The position numbers were made by a program, and so were the translations under genes. Shown here one piece after another: positions 1 through 7,816 of a stretch of 9,718 bases of DNA. Within the stretch, counting starts at the first letter, position 1. Each line of letters opens with the position of its first letter. Origin of the DNA: Prevotellaceae bacterium (GTDB lineage Bacteria > Bacteroidota > Bacteroidia > Bacteroidales > UBA932). Location: the NCBI GenBank assembly GCA_031288885.1, contig JAITQP010000272.1, positions 1 through 9,718 on the forward strand. Reading direction: 5' to 3'. Below the pieces are notes generated by a model, which ran no database searches, had not been told where the DNA came from, and worked only from the letters and a program-made list of their open reading frames with translations.

Positions 1-1
1 C

Positions 2-3000
2 GCCAGCAAGCTTCCGCTGGCGGGCGTGTACGTGTCGGTGGAAAAGAGCATCCACGGTACGATGACCGACAAAGACGGGCAGTACATCCTGCGCATCCCC
101 AAAAACGCCGTGCCGGAGACGAAAATAAAATTTTCGCAGCTGGGCATGAAGTCCGTAGAGGTGACGTACAGCCACCGCACCCGCATTGACGTGGCCATGG
201 AGGAGGACGCCCAAACGCTGCAGGAGGTGGTGGTTACCGGCGTGTACAACATGCCGCGCCGCGACGTGGTGGGCTCCTACACGGCGCTCAAGGCCGCCGA
301 CATTATGCTGCCGTCGCTCAACTCCATAGACGAGATGCTGGCGGGGCAGGTGGCGGGTATGATTGTCAAAACGCCCATGCGCGCCGGCGCAGCGCCGCAA
401 ATCTCCATCCGCGGGCAGTCCACCCTGCTGGGCACTACCGAGCCGCTGTGGGTGGTGGACGGCGTGGTGCAACCCGACGTTCAGCAAACGTCGGGCGCGT
501 GGGACGCGTGGGGCACCGGCAACGACGCCGAAATCAACAACATCATCGGCAGCCAGATTTCGTGGCTCAACCCCGCCGACATTGAGTCGGTAACCGTGCT
601 CAAGGATGCGTCTACCACGGCGGTGTACGGCTCGCGGGCGTCAAACGGCGTGATTGTCATCACCACCAAAAAGGGCTCCATGGACAGGCTTTCCATCAAC
701 GCCTCCTACAACCTGACCGTGGGCGAGCAGCTCCACTACGGCCACTACAACCTGATGAACTCGCAGGAGCGCATCGGCTTTAGCCGAGAGGCCTTTGACG
801 CGGGCGCGTACTACCTGCACGTGCCCATTAGCCAGCCCTACACCTACGAGGGCATGTACAACATGTACCTCTCCGGAAAGCTGCCGGAATCCGAGTTTCT
901 CCGGCAGTACAGCTACTTGGAAACGGTCAACACGAACTGGCTGAAGCTGGTTACCCGCCCCAGCGTAAACCAAACGTACCACGTGAGCGCGTCGGGCGGC
1001 ACCAACAAGGTTACCTACGCCGCGTCCGTATCCTACAACCAGCTCGACGCCACCGAGGTGGGCAACGGCATGAACCGCTATACGGGTCGCGTGGGGGTTG
1101 GCGTGGAGCTGTCGCCCAAGGTGAGGATTGACGCCAGCCTGTCGAGCACCTTGAGCCAAACCTCGGGTTTTTCGGGCGCGGGTATCGACCCCATCGGGTA
1201 CGCCACCAAAACGAGCCGCGCCATACCGGCCTACAATCAGGACGGGTCGCCGGCGTTCTACAGGGTGCGGGAGACGTACAAGTACAATACGAACACGGAT
1301 GAGGAGGGGCTTCCCTACAACATTCTGGACGATATAAGCAACACCGCGTCGTACGTGGAAAATCCGGTGACGCACGCTACGCTGGACTTCAAGTGGCACA
1401 TCACGCCCGATATTACCTACCAAGTGGTGGGCGGCTACAGCGCCAACGGCCGCACGTCGGAGTCGTGGATGGGCGAAAATTCGTTCTACGTGATAAGCCG
1501 GTATCGCGGCTACCGTCTGGGCTCGCCCGAGGCCGCCGACCCGCAATACAAAAACGCCGCCGTGCTCAAGAACGGCGGCATACTTATTACCGACAACACG
1601 CTCTCGCGGAGCTACAGCGTGCGCAACCAGCTGAACTACTCGCGCACGTTTGCCCAGCGGCACCGCGTGAACGTGATGACCATGTGGGAAATCAACTCCA
1701 GCTACCGCAACTCGAAGTACAACACGGTGTTTGGCTACGACAGGTCGCGGGGCGAGCGCATTGCCGAGCCCACGCAGCCCTCGGAGCTGAAGCCGATAGG
1801 CAGCGCCACCGCGCCCACCGGCTACGAGGATACCTACAACAAGCTGGTGAAAGGCTACTGGCGCTCCACCAACTTTACCGACAACAAAGCCTCGCTGGCG
1901 TTCATTGGCGCCTACTCGTTCAACGAAAAGTATGTGCTCAACGCCAACTTCCGCAACGACTGGTCGAACACCTTTGGCCAGAACGCCAACAAGCGCTTCA
2001 ACCCCGCGTTTTCGCTCGGCGCGTCGTGGAAGCTTGCCGAAGAGCAATTCATGGATTGGGCTGACGAGTGGCTCACCACCGCCAACTTCCGCCTGACCTA
2101 CGGCACGCAGGGCAACGTGTCGAACACCCAAACCACGGAAATGATTTTGAGGTACGAAGCGGTACACCCGCTGCTGCAGGAGCCGTACTCCACCATTTCG
2201 CGCCTTGCCAACCCCTACATGTCGTGGGAGCGCACCGAAAACTGGAACGGCGGGCTTGACTTAAGCCTGCTCAACAGCCGCGTAACCTTGGTGGTAGACG
2301 GCTACACACGCCTGTCGAACGTTGGGCGCACCTTTACCGACACGCCGGAGAACGGCGGCTTTTCGAGCACGTTTACCGGCACGTTCATACGGAACTCCGG
2401 CGTTGAGGCGGCGCTCAACGTTATAGCCCTGCAAACGTCCTCGTGGAAGGTGTCGGTGGGCGCCAACATATCCAAAAACTGGAACCTGATTGTACGGGAA
2501 GAGCAAACCGACGCTGCGTCCTACAACACCACAACGTACCTCACCGGCTCAACCGAAAAAATTATTGTCCCGAACTACGCGTTAGGCTCGTTCTGGGCGT
2601 ACTCCTACGCCGGTCCGGACGCCCGCTACGGCATCCCAACGTTCAACAACATGGACGTGGAGAGCACCAACCCCGTGGATTTCCTCACGTACGCCGGCAC
2701 GCGCATTTCCAGCCTGAGCGGCGGCCTCAACCTCCGCGCGAGCTACAAGAATATTTCTGCCGCCATGCTGTGCGTAGCCACGCTGGGCGGCAACACGTTT
2801 CTTCCCAACCCCTACAGCGCATTCGTCAACGGGCAAATGCCCGACCCCACGAGCAACCTCAGCAAAGAGCTGCTGGAGCGCTGGAAGCAGCCGGACGACC
2901 CCACCGATTTCCCGGGCCTGTACATCGTGCCCGACAAAACAAAATACCCGATACTGCTGAATGACCCGTCGGGAGGGACTTCCCAAAACCGCTACACGAT

Positions 3001-3244
3001 GTGGGGCTACTCCGATGCGCGGGTAGCGTCCATGTCGAATTTCCGCTGCCGAAGCATACAGGTTACGTGGATGATTGGCGCCAAATACCTGAAAAAAATT
3101 CACCTGCGCAGCGTCAACATTACGGCGGCCGTCAACAACGTGTTCCTGATAGCAGCCTCCGAGTGGAACGGTATGGATCCCGAGCAGGGCGGCGACCGGA
3201 AAGTCCCGCGCTCCTACACCGTGGGCGTAAGCCTTGGGTTTTAA
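2..3244 (+). CDS. SusC/RagA-family TonB-linked outer membrane transporter, 5' truncated
   Basis: This is a 22-stranded-barrel type TonB-dependent transporter that would pass a substrate captured by the SusD partner into the periplasm. The frame is open from nt 2, so the true start and the signal peptide lie left of the window; 1080 residues are visible. The visible part begins inside a carboxypeptidase-regulatory-like domain (nt 2-~215; PLAGVYV, then GTMTDKDGQYIL). The EVVVTG junction (nt 224-241) and the plug follow, with SIRGQSTL, EPLWVVDGVVQ, LNPADIESVTVLKDAS and YGSRASNGVIVITTKKG (to ~nt 680). The rest is barrel, ending in the usual aromatic terminus SYTVGVSLGF. The PLWVVDGVVQ/ISWLNP wording of the plug is the style I associate with RagA-like members. 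It is 21 nt upstream of the SusD gene. Family assignment is secure; a peptide substrate is inferred from the neighbours. A GTG at nt 26 is not the start, because domain sequence continues upstream of it. Confidence 0.96.
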   Translation, partial: ASKLPLAGVYVSVEKSIHGTMTDKDGQYILRIPKNAVPETKIKFSQLGMKSVEVTYSHRTRIDVAMEEDAQTLQEVVVTGVYNMPRRDVVGSYTALKAADIMLPSLNSIDEMLAGQVAGMIVKTPMRAGAAPQISIRGQSTLLGTTEPLWVVDGVVQPDVQQTSGAWDAWGTGNDAEINNIIGSQISWLNPADIESVTVLKDASTTAVYGSRASNGVIVITTKKGSMDRLSINASYNLTVGEQLHYGHYNLMNSQERIGFSREAFDAGAYYLHVPISQPYTYEGMYNMYLSGKLPESEFLRQYSYLETVNTNWLKLVTRPSVNQTYHVSASGGTNKVTYAASVSYNQLDATEVGNGMNRYTGRVGVGVELSPKVRIDASLSSTLSQTSGFSGAGIDPIGYATKTSRAIPAYNQDGSPAFYRVRETYKYNTNTDEEGLPYNILDDISNTASYVENPVTHATLDFKWHITPDITYQVVGGYSANGRTSESWMGENSFYVISRYRGYRLGSPEAADPQYKNAAVLKNGGILITDNTLSRSYSVRNQLNYSRTFAQRHRVNVMTMWEINSSYRNSKYNTVFGYDRSRGERIAEPTQPSELKPIGSATAPTGYEDTYNKLVKGYWRSTNFTDNKASLAFIGAYSFNEKYVLNANFRNDWSNTFGQNANKRFNPAFSLGASWKLAEEQFMDWADEWLTTANFRLTYGTQGNVSNTQTTEMILRYEAVHPLLQEPYSTISRLANPYMSWERTENWNGGLDLSLLNSRVTLVVDGYTRLSNVGRTFTDTPENGGFSSTFTGTFIRNSGVEAALNVIALQTSSWKVSVGANISKNWNLIVREEQTDAASYNTTTYLTGSTEKIIVPNYALGSFWAYSYAGPDARYGIPTFNNMDVESTNPVDFLTYAGTRISSLSGGLNLRASYKNISAAMLCVATLGGNTFLPNPYSAFVNGQMPDPTSNLSKELLERWKQPDDPTDFPGLYIVPDKTKYPILLNDPSGGTSQNRYTMWGYSDARVASMSNFRCRSIQVTWMIGAKYLKKIHLRSVNITAAVNNVFLIAASEWNGMDPEQGGDRKVPRSYTVGVSLGF

Positions 3245-3265
3245 CCAAATTAAGAAAAGAGCAAC

Positions 3266-4933
3266 ATGAAAAGTATAAATATCGCCATGGCAAGCCTGCT
3301 TTTGTTGCCGCTGTTTTTGGCGTCGTGCGAAGATTTTCTGAAGCCGCGGTCGCAGAGCGAATTTGAGCCGGAAACGGCAGATCAGCTGAACGAGCTGGTT
3401 GTATCGGCCATCCCCGACCCATCCGTCAACATCAACCTTACCTGCGGATTTCTCGACGTTGTGTCGGACGACGTGGAAACGCTCGCCAAGTATGTCGATC
3501 ATCGCCTCCCGACCGATGTGTGGTATAGCCAACCCTACGTATCGGCCATATACGCCTTATACACGTGGCGCCCCGACTACGACGTGTACATGCGGGCAAG
3601 CGGGTATTACGATACCGAGCTTTACTCCGACGTGTACAAAAAAATAGTCTACGCCAACGCGCCGCTCGACTACGTTGACAAGGTAAGCGGCGAGGCGGCC
3701 ACAAAAAGCTACGTGCGGGCGCAGGCCTACACCCTGCGGGCGTTCTACTATCTTCATTTAGTCAACGTGTACGGCGTGCCCTACACGCTCAACCCCAACG
3801 GCCTCGGCGTGCCGCTCCGCACCACCGCCACCAAGGAAAACCGCAAAATGACGCGCAACACGGTGGGCGAGGTCTACAGCCTCATCATCGACGATTTGCG
3901 CAGCGCGGTGGCGCTGTTTGAGGGGCTGGAGGCGTCGCAGCAATACCGGCAGCTCAGGCCTACGCTGCCCATGGCGCTGCTCCTCCTGTCCAGAGCCTAC
4001 CTGTATATGGGCGACTGGCAAAACGCTGCGCTCTACGCCCAAAAGCTCATCGACGACTGGAAGCACCGATTTCATATCCAAGACCTGAACGAGCTGCTTG
4101 CAAAAGGCTACAGCAATGTGGCGCCCACCGCCGCCACGTCGACGGATGCGGATGTAAAGCGCACGCAAAAATTCTGGCCTGATTTCCTGACCTACGCCAA
4201 CCCCGATGTGATATGGCTCTACAGCAGGGCGGATGATGTTGCGCCGCTGACGGCGCGGGAGATGTCGGAGGGAAGCAACGCCCGCCTGAAAAACAACGAC
4301 GCCTTTGCCACGTTAACCCACGCCTCGCCCGATTTGATAGGCAGCTACGATGCGCAGGATTTGCGCCTGCGCACCTACTTTGTGCGCGACTTGTACAGCG
4401 AGCCCGACTACAGCGACGTTGCCGCCACGCTGACAACCGGCAAATACCGCGCCTACGGCAAGCTGCAAATTTCGGACGACGGTAGCGGCGTTCCCTCCTC
4501 AGCCAACCACTTTTTGCCTGTGCGCGACAGCCGCACCTACGGGCAGGCGCTGCGCTTCACGGAGGCCTACCTCATCCTCGCCGAGGCGGAGGCGCAGCTC
4601 GGCCACGCGGATAAAGCCTTGGACGCGCTTAGGGAGATTTGGAAAAACAGATTTGCGAGCGGAAACGCCCCGCCGGCCTACACCTCCGGCGACGCAGTGG
4701 AGCTTGTGCGCAGGGAGCGTCGGCGCGAGCTTTGCTTTGAGGCCTTGCGCTGGTTTGACCTCCGCCGGCAGGGAATGCCGCCCGTTACGCACGTTTGGTA
4801 CGAGCTGACGTACGGCGACCCCCAAACATTTACGCTGAAGCAAAACGACGCAGGGTATACGCTCCCGATGCCGGAAAGCATCCTGCTCTCCAACCCCGAC
4901 CTCACGCAGGTGGAACTAAGAGCTAAGAACTAA
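3266..4933 (+). CDS. SusD/RagB-family outer membrane lipoprotein
   Basis: This is the surface lipoprotein that caps the SusC barrel and binds substrate. It has 555 residues. The N-terminus is a lipoprotein signal with lipobox LASC and lipidated Cys21, followed by the acidic residues EDF, which resembles a Bacteroidota surface-export signal. SusD helical-repeat landmarks appear in order: SYVRAQAYTLRAFYYLHLVNVYG (residues ~148-170), LLLSRAYLYMGDWQNAALYA (~238-258), EAYLILAEAEAQLGHADKAL (~433-452) and the hallmark RRRELCFEALRWFDLRRQG (~485-503). It starts 21 nt after the SusC stop, so the two are surely cotranscribed. The extreme C-terminus is odd. After NPDLTQ, where SusD proteins usually end in something like NPGY, the last residues (LRAKN) and the stop are read from the 7-bp repeat block that begins at 4916. 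Confidence 0.96.
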   Translation: MKSINIAMASLLLLPLFLASCEDFLKPRSQSEFEPETADQLNELVVSAIPDPSVNINLTCGFLDVVSDDVETLAKYVDHRLPTDVWYSQPYVSAIYALYTWRPDYDVYMRASGYYDTELYSDVYKKIVYANAPLDYVDKVSGEAATKSYVRAQAYTLRAFYYLHLVNVYGVPYTLNPNGLGVPLRTTATKENRKMTRNTVGEVYSLIIDDLRSAVALFEGLEASQQYRQLRPTLPMALLLLSRAYLYMGDWQNAALYAQKLIDDWKHRFHIQDLNELLAKGYSNVAPTAATSTDADVKRTQKFWPDFLTYANPDVIWLYSRADDVAPLTAREMSEGSNARLKNNDAFATLTHASPDLIGSYDAQDLRLRTYFVRDLYSEPDYSDVAATLTTGKYRAYGKLQISDDGSGVPSSANHFLPVRDSRTYGQALRFTEAYLILAEAEAQLGHADKALDALREIWKNRFASGNAPPAYTSGDAVELVRRERRRELCFEALRWFDLRRQGMPPVTHVWYELTYGDPQTFTLKQNDAGYTLPMPESILLSNPDLTQVELRAKN

Positions 4934-4999
4934 GAGTTAAGAATTGACGGTTAAGAATTGATGGTTAAGAGTTAATAACTAATAACTAATAACTAAAAT
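4916..4999. repeat. Heptanucleotide tandem repeat, 12 in-phase units
   Basis: Twelve consecutive 7-nt units occupy this block without loss of phase. They begin CTAAGAG, CTAAGAA, CTAAGAG, TTAAGAA, then TTGACGG, TTAAGAA, TTGATGG, TTAAGAG, TTAATAA, CTAATAA, CTAATAA and CTAAAAT. The consensus is about YTAAKAR. Within it are a 14-nt supra-unit, GTTAAGAATTGAYG, repeated twice (4936-4963), and three identical TAATAAC units (4973-4993). Each typical unit contains TAA, and 7 is not a multiple of 3, so stops occur in all three forward frames. The block overlaps the 3' end of susD and stops 8 nt before the next ATG. Its AT content contrasts strongly with the flanking genes. Slipped-strand expansion is the likely origin; a role is unknown. 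Confidence 0.9.
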
Positions 5000-5007
5000 A
5001 GGTGCTG

Positions 5008-6078
5008 ATGAAAAGGTATTTTATATTTTTAATGGGCATATGGGCGCTGCAGGCCTGCTACAAGGAGAAAGCGCTCACGCCTACGGTGCTGGAGTCGGCT
5101 ACCTCCAAGTTTGATTTTCCGCAGGGCACGTCGCCTGCAGATAGCGCTATAGCGGATATTTACGAAAAGTACGGCGTAAAGCTCATCTACAGGGAGTTTA
5201 CGCAAAGCGATGTAGATCGCGGGTGGAAGTCGCCCGAGGGCGAAAGCTTTATCAGCACCAAATGCGAGTGGGAGTATTTGGGCGAAAGCGCGCAGCTGGA
5301 GCAGGCGGTTGGCATCCTGAAGGAGAAAGTATTCGACCTGCTGCCCGACGCCGTGGTTAAAGCGGCGCTGCGCGCCTGCCCGTACCTATACGTAGCTGAC
5401 GATATTCGCTACGCCGAGGGCAGCAGGGAGCAAATGTCCATTTACCCCGTCAAAGGGCTCGACAGCTGGATGGTCAGCGTAGCCCTCGGCCACCAGCAAC
5501 CCGATAACCATTCGATGCGCGTGTTCTATCCGGCGCAAATAATGTGCGAAATGTTTGTTTACGCCTACGCCGGCGGCGACGTCACCCTGCCTCCCGAATT
5601 TTTTGAGGAGCTTAACACGGATGTGTTAACGCTCAAATCATACACGGCGGCTACCAAGGCAGGCTCCGGAACGCCTGACTATGAAAATTACTGGGCGCGC
5701 AGGGGGTTTCCGCCGGCGGTATTGCCAACGGGCAGAATTTTTACCGGCCCGTCGCACGCCAGCTGCGCCATTAATCCTTCTGTAATGCCTCCGCTGACGG
5801 CAGCCACGCGCGAGGTGTCGCAGTTTTTCCTCTTTCTGTGCCTCGATTACAACTTTAGCTGGTCAACCTATTTTGAGCAGCCTGACGGGATTTTTTATGA
5901 CTGCCCCAAGCTAAAAACCCGCCTCGAGCTGTTCGTTAACCGCATGAAAGAGTACGGTATCGACTTCGAGGCTATCCGCGCAAAGCTTTATGAGGGCTCA
6001 ACGATGGACAAAAGCCCAAGCAGGTATGCCTCCAAAAACAACTCCCAAGACTTAACGTTCATTTATGCAGATTATTAG
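5008..6078 (+). CDS. SusCD-associated zinc metallohydrolase-like lipoprotein, degenerate active site
   Basis: This 356-residue lipoprotein has lipobox LQAC and lipidated Cys17. Its architecture matches the substrate-import-associated zinc metallohydrolase lipoproteins (Peptidase_Mx1-like) that commonly follow SusCD pairs. The matching parts are an N-terminal YEKYGVKLIYREF segment, then SDVDRGWKSP, a central helix followed by LPPEFFEEL, and a C-terminal KLKTRLELFVNRMKEYGIDF segment. The family normally has HEFxHxLHQ just before the LPPEF region; here the aligned stretch reads CEMFVYAY (C180-Y187). Both zinc-binding His are therefore absent, and the later EDFAE-like segment reads REVSQFF (around residue 272). 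I infer an inactive pseudoenzyme that may bind peptides at the cell surface. The ATG at 5008 is chosen over an in-frame GTG at 5002 because it gives a normal MKRYF signal start. The reading frame is intact. Confidence 0.82.
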   Translation: MKRYFIFLMGIWALQACYKEKALTPTVLESATSKFDFPQGTSPADSAIADIYEKYGVKLIYREFTQSDVDRGWKSPEGESFISTKCEWEYLGESAQLEQAVGILKEKVFDLLPDAVVKAALRACPYLYVADDIRYAEGSREQMSIYPVKGLDSWMVSVALGHQQPDNHSMRVFYPAQIMCEMFVYAYAGGDVTLPPEFFEELNTDVLTLKSYTAATKAGSGTPDYENYWARRGFPPAVLPTGRIFTGPSHASCAINPSVMPPLTAATREVSQFFLFLCLDYNFSWSTYFEQPDGIFYDCPKLKTRLELFVNRMKEYGIDFEAIRAKLYEGSTMDKSPSRYASKNNSQDLTFIYADY

Positions 6079-6085
6079 TAGATTT

Positions 6086-7789
6086 ATGAAAACAACAATT
6101 TTCACAGGCGCGCTGTGCGCGCTTTACACCATAGGAAACGCCGCCTCGCCCGCCCAAGGCAGCGCACCGGAGGAGTGGCAGCACAAATCGCCCGAAACAG
6201 ACAGCCTGTACGGCGCAGGCATCAACAACGCCTACCGCCTGCTTAACGGGCGGAAGCCTGCAAAAACCGTAACCGTGGCGCTGGTTGGCTACGGCATGGA
6301 CGTTGAGCAGGAAGACCTGAGCGGTGCAATATGGACAAACCCCAACGAAAAACCCAACGGAAAAGACGACGACGGCAACGGCTATATCGACGACCTCCAC
6401 GGCTGGAATTTTCTGGGAACGCCCGACAGAAAATCGCTCAACAGGCTCTCGCGGGTGGGCGACCGCGAATTTTTTCGCCTGAAAGACAAGTATGCCCACT
6501 ACATTTATGCACAGGGCAAATGCTACACCTTGGATACCCTGACGCAGCAGGTGGTGGAAATCGCGCCTCCGGCCAACCGCGCGGAGTTCGACTACTTCCG
6601 CAACGTGGTGCTGCCGGAAGCGCCAATAGGAGGAAGCTTCATGGGCGTGCTGTTTGCCAAAATGGTGGTGGCCTTTGTGCATAACGCCGATAGGGAGCTG
6701 CGGCAAAAATACCCCGACAAAACGCTCACCAAGCGCGATTTTGAGGCAACATACGACGTGCAGTCGCCCGATACGCTGCTCAGCGTGCTCACAGGCTCCG
6801 TTCACCTCCTGTTTATGAGCGCCGGCAGCGACAGCTGGGACGCTGTGCTGAAGTTTGCCGATACGGAATACGTACAGCACCAGCAGCGCGGCTACGAGCG
6901 CCACCTGCGCAACACCTTTCTGGGCGAGCGGAGGTACATTGGCGATAACCCCTACGACATTACCGATAAGCGCTACGGCAACAACAACCTTGCGGCGGCA
7001 AACGCCGGTCAGGGCGTTGCGCTGGCGGGCGTCATTGGCGGCCGGCGCAACAACGGTATCGGCGTAAACGGCGTTGCCGAACGTGTAAAAATAATGTCCC
7101 TGCGCGTGGATGCGGATTTTTACGGCGAGCCCTACATGAAAGACGTGGCCAACGCCATACGCTACGCGGCGGACAAGGGCGCAGACGTTATACAGCTGGG
7201 CAAAACCAACGCCATCTACCCTCAACCGTGGTCGAAGTGGGTGGACGAGGCGCTGCGCTACGCGGAAGAAAAAGGCGCGCTGGTGGTAATCCCCATGATG
7301 GACTTGTCGTATAGCTTGGACGACAAGCCGTTTTACCCCACGCGGCGCGTGAACGGCGGCGAGCTGTCGAACGTTATCACCGTAGCCGCCTCCGACGCCA
7401 ACGGAAACCCCTACAGCACGGTCAACTTCAGCAGTAAGGAGCTGGACATTTTTGCCCCGGGGGTAGAAATAAAATCAATCTCCTCCAAGGAGGAAAAATA
7501 CTCCATCCAGTCGGGATCCGAGCTGGCAGCGGCCATGGTTAGCGGCGTTGCGGCGCTCATCAAGGGCTACTACCCCAAAATCACGCCCGCAGAGCTGCGC
7601 GCGCTCCTTATGAATACCGTAACGCCGCGCAGCGAGGCGGAGGTCGCCAAATCGTTTGTTATGTACACCAACGGCGTGCAGGGGCGACGGGTAAAGGACG
7701 TTTTTATGTTCAAGGACTTATGCGTATCGGGCGGCATCCTTAACGCGGAAAAGGCGCTGGCGGAGGCCGGAAAACGTTACGGAAAATAG
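6086..7789 (+). CDS. Exported S8 (subtilisin-fold) protein lacking the catalytic triad
   Basis: This is a 567-residue exported protein with a signal peptide (MKTTIFTGALCALYTIGNA). The fold is clearly that of the Bacteroidota S8 family. It shows VTVALVGYGMD (63-72), GKDDDGNGYIDDLHGWNF, a ~190-residue helical insertion, then IGDNPYDITDKRYGNNN, GVAERVKIMSLRVDADFYGE, DVANAIRYAADKGADVI and SGVAALIKGYYP near the end. The catalytic positions are all changed. Gly68 replaces Asp of the DSG box, Gln309 replaces His of HGTH (here QGVA), Gln370 replaces the oxyanion Asn, and Glu479 replaces Ser of GTSMA (here GSELA). The alignment around each site needs no gap, so the losses are firm and the protein is very probably a pseudoprotease with a binding or scaffold role. 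An in-frame ATG at 6065 overlaps the upstream gene by 14 nt; 6086 gives the better signal peptide. Confidence 0.92.
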   Translation: MKTTIFTGALCALYTIGNAASPAQGSAPEEWQHKSPETDSLYGAGINNAYRLLNGRKPAKTVTVALVGYGMDVEQEDLSGAIWTNPNEKPNGKDDDGNGYIDDLHGWNFLGTPDRKSLNRLSRVGDREFFRLKDKYAHYIYAQGKCYTLDTLTQQVVEIAPPANRAEFDYFRNVVLPEAPIGGSFMGVLFAKMVVAFVHNADRELRQKYPDKTLTKRDFEATYDVQSPDTLLSVLTGSVHLLFMSAGSDSWDAVLKFADTEYVQHQQRGYERHLRNTFLGERRYIGDNPYDITDKRYGNNNLAAANAGQGVALAGVIGGRRNNGIGVNGVAERVKIMSLRVDADFYGEPYMKDVANAIRYAADKGADVIQLGKTNAIYPQPWSKWVDEALRYAEEKGALVVIPMMDLSYSLDDKPFYPTRRVNGGELSNVITVAASDANGNPYSTVNFSSKELDIFAPGVEIKSISSKEEKYSIQSGSELAAAMVSGVAALIKGYYPKITPAELRALLMNTVTPRSEAEVAKSFVMYTNGVQGRRVKDVFMFKDLCVSGGILNAEKALAEAGKRYGK

Positions 7790-7816
7790 CTTAAACAATA
7801 AAAAAACAACAGCAGC

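Noticed and set aside
641..2167. Long open frame (508 codons) on the - strand inside the SusC gene
   Set aside because: It is a shadow of GC-rich codon use opposite a clear SusC gene; the protein is Val/Ala/His/Arg-rich with no domain signature.
4916..4999. CRISPR-like or phage attachment repeat
   Set aside because: The units are 7 nt and contiguous with no spacers, so this is a simple tandem array.
5002..5007. GTG at 5002 as the start of the metallohydrolase-like gene
   Set aside because: It adds only two residues and weakens the signal peptide; the ATG at 5008 gives a normal MKRY lipoprotein start.
6299..6301. Asp72 of the S8 protein as the catalytic aspartate
   Set aside because: In the family box (V-I-D-S-G-V-D) it matches the second Asp, not the catalytic one; the catalytic position is Gly68.
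6059..7225. Long open frame (388 codons) on the - strand opposite the S8 gene
   Set aside because: The + strand has unmistakable S8 motifs; the antisense product shows no motif and has shadow-type composition.
7517..7519. Ser478 of the S8 protein as a possible catalytic serine
   Set aside because: Gapless alignment of SGSELAAAMVSGVAALI with the family motif SGTSMA...VSGVAALI places Ser478 at the Thr position and Glu479 at the nucleophile.
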